Part shown: positions 58,749 to 64,000 of the stretch, one piece after another
Position numbering within the stretch: position 1 is the first letter of the stretch
Layout of the letters: each line of letters opens with the position of its first letter
Assembly (NCBI RefSeq): GCF_000876655.1
Contig: NZ_JYCN01000004.1
Coordinates: 1-64,000 of the forward strand
Source of the DNA: Arthrobacter sp. SPG23
GTDB taxonomy: Bacteria > Actinomycetota > Actinomycetes > Actinomycetales > Micrococcaceae
Direction of reading: 5' to 3'
DNA: 64,000 nt
Position numbers and translations under genes: made by a program
The notes under the pieces: model-generated
Seen by the model: only the letters and a program-made list of their open reading frames with translations
Told to the model about the DNA's origin: nothing
Databases searched by the model: none

Positions 58749-58869
58749 GCTTCCAGTATCCGCCGCCGACGGCGGACTGCAATCCCCTCATCGGGGGATC
58801 TTCCGGTCCCTGGGCAACCCCCTCAGCCGGGGATGGGAAAGGCCTCCACCCGCGACGTACTCTTCGAGC

Positions 58870-59268
58870 ATGAACGCAGTTGCCCAGCTGTTCGCCCTGA
58901 TCGAGGCCCTGATCTATATCGCGGTGTTTCCCCTGGAGGCCTTCTTCCTGCGCCGCCCCGCAGTGCAGAAGTTCCTGAGCACCCCGGCCGGCAACGTCCG
59001 CGCCGTCATGATGTGGGCCATTCCTGTCGGCTTCCGGAACCTCCTGATAGCCCTGGGGGTGATTGCGGGACTAGTGGCCCTGAACACCGGGAGCGAGGTG
59101 GTGGGCCGGACGCTGGTCACCTACTGCTGCGCCTATATGGTCCTGGGCGGGGCCACCATGGCACTGGCGGATGCCTTGGGGCATTACCCCAGGAAGGGCG
59201 ACAGCATACCCGGAACGCTGGCGGCCACTGTGCCCGCCCTGATCGCGCTCGTCGCCTCGGCCTTCTGA
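58870..59268 (+). CDS. DUF1304-family membrane protein
   Basis: The 132-residue protein has four spans (about 5-25, 48-68, 75-95, 108-130) and the family pattern FALIEALIYIAVFPLEAFF with a basic turn RRPAVQKFL. Function unknown. No Shine-Dalgarno; TACTCT ends 6 nt before the ATG. It shares a divergent 121-bp region with the LuxR gene, which may regulate it. Confidence 0.8.
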   Translation: MNAVAQLFALIEALIYIAVFPLEAFFLRRPAVQKFLSTPAGNVRAVMMWAIPVGFRNLLIALGVIAGLVALNTGSEVVGRTLVTYCCAYMVLGGATMALADALGHYPRKGDSIPGTLAATVPALIALVASAF

Positions 59269-59474
59269 ACCGGGCTTGCCAAGCGGTTTTCACGGACAAC
59301 GAAGGCCCGCCTATGGGGGACAGACGGACCTTCGCAACTAAAACGCTACAACCCTTCTAAATAGCTATCGAGTGGACAAGCCCGGGGCCCTCGGCGGGTG
59401 CGGCATCGTCCCTTGCGATCGCCGGAAGCAGCGGCGTAGTCTCCCTGCTATCAGGCCATCCGGCGGGAGGATCC

Positions 59475-61244
59475 ATGGACGGCTATGCCGAGTTGCGGGC
59501 GTTCCGGGCCGCCCACCCGTACCGGTCGCTGACTGTGGACGGCGTCGAATGGAAGTACGTCTCCGGACAGGCATCGCAGGAAGCCGCAGAAACCGGCCCG
59601 GCACTTCTTGTCCTGGGCGGCGGTTTCTCCTTCGGTGAGTCCGCGTTCCGCACGATCACCGCCTTCGAATCCCGCTTCCGGGTGATCGCCCCCTCGTATC
59701 CCGCGGTGCGGACAATGGCCGAAGTCCTGACCGGCATCGCAGCCGTCCTTGACGCCGAGGGCATCCAGTCCGCGAACGTTTTCGGCCACTCCCTCGGTGC
59801 CGGGGTGGCGCACGCCTTTGCCCGCCGTTATCCGCAGCGGGTGGACAAGCTCGTCCTTTCCGGGTTCGGCCTTTACCCCCGCGGCCACACGCGGTTGGTG
59901 ACCGCCTTTGTCCGCCTGTTCTCAAGGCTGCCCGGGTCAGCCCTCGCAGCTTTCTACCGCCCCAGGATCGCCCGGCTGCTCGACGGGGCCGACGAGGACG
60001 AGCGGGCTTTCCTCAGCGCCTACACGGAGGATCTCTTCGCGGCACACACCAAGGAGTCAGCCCTGGCGCGGTTTGCAGTGCTCCTGGATCTGGCGGCGCA
60101 TCCGGACCGTTACGCCGCTGCATCGGCCTTCGAAAGACCGGAGGACGTGCTGTTGATTGCTGCGTCCGACGACCGCGGCTTCACGGCGCGCGAACGCGAG
60201 TCCTTGCTGGCCACCTATCCCGGCGCCAAGGCCCATGTTTTCGGACGCGGCGGCCACTGGGCGGCGGTCACCCACCCGACCGAGTACGACGCCGTCGTCG
60301 GCCGTTTCCTCGAAGACCGTCCTCCACCCGCGGGGAGGAGCGAAAGCGCTCCCGCACCGCAGCGCCGCCGCGCGTCCCATGGGGGCGGGGGAGAACGGCT
60401 CCCCGATCCGGAGCTGGACGCCAAACTTGCCGCTTTCCGTGCCGGTCACCGGTACCGTACGCTCGACGTCGGCGGCGTGCGCTGGCGCTACCTCGCCGGC
60501 GGCTCGGGGGAGCAGGTGCTGCTTCTGCCCTCCGGCGGGACAAGGGTGCCGGACATGTACCTGCTGCTGATCGAAGCGCTGGAACGGGACTTCCGAGTCC
60601 TTGCGCCGGCTTACCCCGCCGGCGCCGGCATCGCCGGGCTGGCGGACGGCCTGGCCGCGATCCTCGACGCCGAGGGAGTCAAACAGGCGGATGTGCTGGG
60701 CTCCTCTTTCGGCGGGTTCGTGGCGCAGGTTTTCGCCCGCCGGCATCGCGACCGACTGCGGCGCCTCGTGCTGGCGAACACCGGCGGGCCGGCCGCGGCC
60801 CCGCTCCCGGTGCTGCCGCTCCTCATCCGCTTCCTCGCCGTCCTGCCGGAAGATGCCGTGCGGTTCCTGACCGGCTGGAATTGGCACCGCTGGTTTGTCC
60901 CCGGTTCAGGCGACGACTCGAAGTTCTGGAACGCCCTGCTCCGGGACATCCTCAGCCGGCTGGGCAAGGAGGACCTGCTGTCCGCGCTGCGGGAGATGAA
61001 CGACTTCGCCCATCTGCCGGCCGTGGCAACTCCGGGGGGACAGTCCTCCGACGTGTCGCAGGGACCGGTGCTGCTGATCGAATCGGAACGGGACGAGGCA
61101 TTCCCACCCCGGGCCCGTGCGGCACTTCGTGCCCTCTATCCAGCGGCAGAGGTCCGGCTTTTCGCGGGCGCGGGCCACGGGGTCATGGCAACGCGGACTG
61201 CGGACTACGTCCAGACCGTGCGGGAGTTCCTGCTCAGGCCCTGA
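59475..61244 (+). CDS. Tandem fusion of two alpha/beta-hydrolase domains
   Basis: The 589-residue protein consists of two similar hydrolase halves. Each starts with the same block (LRAFRAAHPYRSLTVDGVEW; LAAFRAGHRYRTLDVGGVRW). The first half (about 1-280) has nucleophile elbow GHSLGAG and catalytic His in GRGGHWAAV. The second half (about 310-589) has GSSFGGF and GAGHGVMA. A Pro/Arg/Gly-rich linker (about 282-312) separates them. Both triads look complete, though the second elbow replaces the usual His with Ser. Substrates are unknown. GGGAGG precedes the ATG. Confidence 0.83.
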   Translation: MDGYAELRAFRAAHPYRSLTVDGVEWKYVSGQASQEAAETGPALLVLGGGFSFGESAFRTITAFESRFRVIAPSYPAVRTMAEVLTGIAAVLDAEGIQSANVFGHSLGAGVAHAFARRYPQRVDKLVLSGFGLYPRGHTRLVTAFVRLFSRLPGSALAAFYRPRIARLLDGADEDERAFLSAYTEDLFAAHTKESALARFAVLLDLAAHPDRYAAASAFERPEDVLLIAASDDRGFTARERESLLATYPGAKAHVFGRGGHWAAVTHPTEYDAVVGRFLEDRPPPAGRSESAPAPQRRRASHGGGGERLPDPELDAKLAAFRAGHRYRTLDVGGVRWRYLAGGSGEQVLLLPSGGTRVPDMYLLLIEALERDFRVLAPAYPAGAGIAGLADGLAAILDAEGVKQADVLGSSFGGFVAQVFARRHRDRLRRLVLANTGGPAAAPLPVLPLLIRFLAVLPEDAVRFLTGWNWHRWFVPGSGDDSKFWNALLRDILSRLGKEDLLSALREMNDFAHLPAVATPGGQSSDVSQGPVLLIESERDEAFPPRARAALRALYPAAEVRLFAGAGHGVMATRTADYVQTVREFLLRP

Positions 61245-61296
61245 CCTTCGCTGGCAGCTACCGTTTCGTCCCTACTTTCAATCTATGGCACACCAG

Positions 61297-61315
61297 GGGG
61301 CTTGCCGCAAGACCC
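61297..61315 (+). promoter_or_regulatory. Rifamycin-associated-element-like palindrome upstream of helR
   Basis: The 19-bp sequence GGGGCTTGCCGCAAGACCC has 9-bp arms around one central base with one mismatch and sits 83 bp before the helR start. It matches the rifamycin-associated element (RAE) as I remember it, including the invariant CTTGC...GCAAG core. RAEs lie near the promoters of rifamycin-inactivating enzymes and HelR genes and mediate rifamycin induction. Confidence 0.78.
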
Positions 61316-61398
61316 GGGACGTGCCGCAGAATTGAGAGCCAAAGTCGGGGACCTGCAGGTTGCCCCGACGCACCCCAGCCCGGAAAGGAGCTGATGAC

Positions 61399-63588
61399 GT
61401 GCCACTGGCCCCCAGCGCGTTCAACCTTCCCCGCCACCTGGCGCCCAAGGCCGACCCGGCGCTGATCGCCGGCGATGAGCGGCACTTCGCCGCCATCGCG
61501 GAGAGCCTCGAGCACTCGATCGCCGACCTCACCGGCCGTCTCGACGCCGCGCGGAAGGCACCCGGCCGTCTGGGCCAGGAGGCAATGGAACGTGACGTGG
61601 AGGTCCGCCGCCTTAGCTCACGCCTCCGCGCCCTGCGCCGCTTCGGTCTTGACCTGTGCCTCGGACGCATCGTCAGTGCGGACAGCCGCCAGCCCGTGTA
61701 CATCGGACGGCTCGGCCTCACGGACGAAGAGGGCCGCAGGCTGCTTGTCGACTGGCGTTCCCCGGCGGCTGAGCCGTTCTTCGGAGCGACCTACGCCAAC
61801 CCGATGGGCCTGGCGAACCGGCGCAGATATCGGTGGACCCGGGGCCGGATCAGTGACTATTGGGACGAGGCGTTCACCACGGACGGGCTCGAAGGACAGG
61901 CCGCCCTCGAGGACCTTTCCGCCTTTATCGCCAGCCTGGGGAGCAGTCGGTCTGCCCGGATGCAAGATGTTCTCGGCACGATCCAGGCAGACCAGGATGC
62001 GATCATCCGCGCGCCGTCCCGCGGCACCCTGGTGGTCGACGGCGGTCCGGGTACGGGCAAAACCGTCGTTGCCCTGCACCGGTCCGCCTACCTCCTGTAT
62101 GCCGACCCCCGCATCGGCCATCGGGGGAGTCACAGGCAGAGCAGTGTCCTGTTTATCGGTCCGCACCGGCCCTACCTGGCCTATGTCGCCGATGTCCTTC
62201 CCAGCCTCGGCGAGGAGGGCGTGCAGACGTGCACCCTGCGGGACCTCGTCCCGGAGGGTGCCGCAGCGACATTCGAAGCCGACCCGAAGGCGGCCCTCCT
62301 GAAGTCGTCGGCGGACATGGTGAAAGCGATCGAGCGTGCCGTCAGGTTCTATGAGGAGCCGCCCGCACAGGGGATGGAGGTCGGGACGCCGTGGGCCGAC
62401 GTCTGGCTCAGTGCAGACGAATGGGCCGAGGCGTTCGAGTCGCCCGCCCCGGGTACGCCGCACAACGAGGCACGCGACGAAGTCTGGGAGGAGTTGCTCA
62501 GAATCCTCGTCGGCAAGCACGACGACGATGACGTGCCGGAGGACGTGCTCCGCAGGGTTCTGGCGCAGAACGCGGAGTTGGCCGGCACGTTCAGCAGGGC
62601 GTGGCCGCTGCTCCAGTACACGGACGTTGTGGGCGATCTTTGGACCGTGCCCGCCTACCTGCGCATGTGCGCACCCTGGCTGAGCCCGGACGACGCTGGG
62701 ATGTTGCGGCGCCCGGACCCCACGGCCTGGACTGTGTCCGACGTGCCGCTCCTGGACGCAGCCCGGCAACGGCTTGGCGACCCCGGGGCGTCCCGGCGCA
62801 AACGCCGGCAGGACGCCGCCCTGGCAGCAGAACGGGAGCTCATGGACCGGGTGGTGGACGACCTGATCGCGGCGGACGATTCCGAACTGCTGGTGATGTC
62901 GATGCTGCGCGGGCAGGACATGCAGGACAAGCTGGCCGATGAGGACACGCTGCCAGGCGCCGACCCTGACCTGCTCGCCGGACCGTTCGCCCACATTGTG
63001 GTCGACGAAGCGCAGGAGCTGACCGATGCCGAGTGGCAGATGCTGCTGCTCCGCTGCCCGTCCCGGAGTTTCACGGTCGTCGGGGACCGCGCCCAGGCCA
63101 GGCACGGCTTCACGGAATCCTGGCAGGAACGGCTCCGCCGGGTTGGAATGGCGGACGTGAACGTGGCGACCCTCAGCATCAACTACCGAACCCCGGCGGA
63201 GGTCATGGCGGAAGCCGAGCCGGTCATCCGCGCCGTGATCCCGGACGCCAACGTGCCCACCTCCATCCGCAGCGGAGGCATCCCGGTGGTCCACGGGTCC
63301 GCGTCGGAGCGGGACTCGATCCTCGACAGCTGGCTCGCCGCGCACGCCGATGGGACTGCCTGCGTCATCGGCCCGAGCGGCGCCGCCAGTTCGTTCCGGG
63401 CGAGCGCACGCGTCCGGCCGCTGACCCCGGAGCTGTCGAAAGGACTCGAGTTCGACCTGGTGGTCCTTATCGACCCGGAGGCGTTCGGCACCGGCATCGA
63501 AGGAACCGTGGACCGCTATGTTGCGATGACCCGCGCGACCCGGCAACTCGTCATCCTCACAACCCCGGACGTCGGCCCGGGATCCTGA
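61399..63588 (+). CDS. helR: HelR-type RNA polymerase recycling ATPase (HelD family)
   Basis: The 729-residue protein is a UvrD/Rep-like motor with an N-terminal coiled-coil arm (about 15-75, DERHFAAIAESLEHSIADL), the conserved block VDWRSPAAEPFFGATYANPMG, Walker A GGPGTGKT (215-222), Walker B VVDEAQEL (D536, E537), and C-terminal helicase motifs SINYRTPAEVM, KGLEFDLVVLID and YVAMTRATRQL. HelR binds RNA polymerase and displaces rifamycins in Streptomyces; HelD relatives recycle stalled polymerase. GTG 61399 was chosen because GGAAAGGAG lies 9 nt upstream. The RAE-like site upstream supports the HelR rather than housekeeping HelD assignment. Confidence 0.9.
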   Translation: MPLAPSAFNLPRHLAPKADPALIAGDERHFAAIAESLEHSIADLTGRLDAARKAPGRLGQEAMERDVEVRRLSSRLRALRRFGLDLCLGRIVSADSRQPVYIGRLGLTDEEGRRLLVDWRSPAAEPFFGATYANPMGLANRRRYRWTRGRISDYWDEAFTTDGLEGQAALEDLSAFIASLGSSRSARMQDVLGTIQADQDAIIRAPSRGTLVVDGGPGTGKTVVALHRSAYLLYADPRIGHRGSHRQSSVLFIGPHRPYLAYVADVLPSLGEEGVQTCTLRDLVPEGAAATFEADPKAALLKSSADMVKAIERAVRFYEEPPAQGMEVGTPWADVWLSADEWAEAFESPAPGTPHNEARDEVWEELLRILVGKHDDDDVPEDVLRRVLAQNAELAGTFSRAWPLLQYTDVVGDLWTVPAYLRMCAPWLSPDDAGMLRRPDPTAWTVSDVPLLDAARQRLGDPGASRRKRRQDAALAAERELMDRVVDDLIAADDSELLVMSMLRGQDMQDKLADEDTLPGADPDLLAGPFAHIVVDEAQELTDAEWQMLLLRCPSRSFTVVGDRAQARHGFTESWQERLRRVGMADVNVATLSINYRTPAEVMAEAEPVIRAVIPDANVPTSIRSGGIPVVHGSASERDSILDSWLAAHADGTACVIGPSGAASSFRASARVRPLTPELSKGLEFDLVVLIDPEAFGTGIEGTVDRYVAMTRATRQLVILTTPDVGPGS

Positions 63589-63705
63589 TTGCACCCGCCC
63601 GATGGTGCCGTGGACTGTCACGCGCCCGCAGAAATGCGGCCCTTGTCCTCGGCCGCTCCATGCCCCATTCTTGGCCTAAACGGGGAGTGGCGGAAGGGGA
63701 ATGGA

Positions 63706-64000
63706 ATGTCCGGTGTGGATTTGGAAGGCGTCCGGCGGCCGGCGGTGACGGCCCTCGTTTCGGCTGGCATCTGGCTGGTCGGTGTCAGCCCGGTGCCGGG
63801 AGTTTATCTCGAGCCCGACCCCGTTCGCCGGCTCGAGATGCTCCGCCGGGGGAAGCGCTCATGGGCTGTCGGACAGCACATCGCCGCGGCAGGCACCGCC
63901 GCTGTGCCTGCCGCTTTCGCGCGAGTGGCCCTTGCCCTGCCCCCGGGAAGGACGAGGGTCTTTGCGGCCACCGCCGCTGTGGCGCTCGCCGCCGGGGCAC
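63706..64000 (+). CDS. Hypothetical protein, 3' end outside window
   Basis: An open frame begins at ATG 63706 (AAGGGGA 5 nt upstream) and reaches the right edge after 98 codons. It has a hydrophobic segment near residues 13-33 (VTALVSAGIWLVGVSPVPG), an Arg-rich middle (RRLEMLRRGKR) and an Ala-rich helix AVGQHIAAAGTAAVPAAFARVA. A second span may follow. Probably a membrane protein; no family recognised. Confidence 0.5.
   Translation, partial: MSGVDLEGVRRPAVTALVSAGIWLVGVSPVPGVYLEPDPVRRLEMLRRGKRSWAVGQHIAAAGTAAVPAAFARVALALPPGRTRVFAATAAVALAAGA

Noticed and set aside
63785..64000. Minus-strand frame at the right edge
   Set aside because: The plus-strand frame from 63706 has a ribosome-binding site and a membrane-protein-like composition; the minus frame is Arg/Pro-rich without features.

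Overview
The window is about 65% GC, densely packed, rich in LacI-type regulators and sugar importers, and has GTG starts and actinobacterial families such as a CtaF-type oxidase subunit, an Asp23/DUF2273 envelope cluster and HelR. This gene mix points to an Arthrobacter/Pseudarthrobacter-like soil micrococcale. That assignment is inferred from gene content, not from a marker gene. No phage, insertion sequence or CRISPR array is visible.

Layout. 1-10 kb: housekeeping and envelope genes (secreted coiled-coil protein cut by the left edge, beta-propeller/SLH-like protein, cation efflux, LysG/LysE pair, PaiB, PHP phosphoesterase), then tRNA-Glu, tRNA-Asp and tRNA-Phe. 10.7-25.3 kb: a fructan island. 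It holds a LacI regulator with tandem operators, a complete peptide-type (family 5) ABC importer whose genes overlap by ATGA into a cytoplasmic GH32 enzyme, a 1260-residue secreted multi-module GH32 exo-fructanase, and a secreted GH68 levansucrase-type enzyme. 25.6-28.4 kb: lipoprotein plus an Asp23/Gls24-type envelope cluster. 28.4-35.1 kb: alpha-glucoside module (GH13 glucosidase divergent from a CUT1 importer, plus LacI). 35.1-36.9 kb: a conserved unknown and exonuclease III. 37.2-41.5 kb: valine-catabolism genes (mmsA, hydroxyisobutyryl-CoA hydrolase, mmsB, enoyl-CoA hydratase). 41.5-48.5 kb: a second fructoside operon on the minus strand (LacI, two permeases, binding protein, GH32), ending in a decayed PfkB fructokinase. 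48.5-53.4 kb: methyltransferase, then a CoA-ligase/MarR/DUF1761 operon divergent from an acyl-CoA dehydrogenase. 53.4-64 kb: mixed genes, including a frameshifted acetyltransferase, an orphan cytochrome oxidase subunit IV, a small abundant-looking secreted protein with a long leader, a tandem alpha/beta-hydrolase fusion, and a HelR-type RNA polymerase motor preceded by a rifamycin-associated-element-like palindrome.

How the genes work together. GH68 would convert sucrose to fructan outside the cell. The large secreted GH32 would trim fructan, the Opp-type and CUT1 importers would take up fructo-oligosaccharides, and the two cytoplasmic GH32 enzymes would finish hydrolysis. A nearly identical LacI-type operator lies upstream of the levansucrase and in the alpha-glucoside intergenic region, suggesting shared control. 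Both CUT1 importers lack their own ATPase and presumably use a shared MsiK-type ATPase encoded elsewhere, while the Opp-type importer carries two.

The observations I rate highest are the HelR gene with its RAE-like site, the Opp-type importer coupled to a GH32 gene, and the fructokinase that decayed inside an otherwise intact operon.
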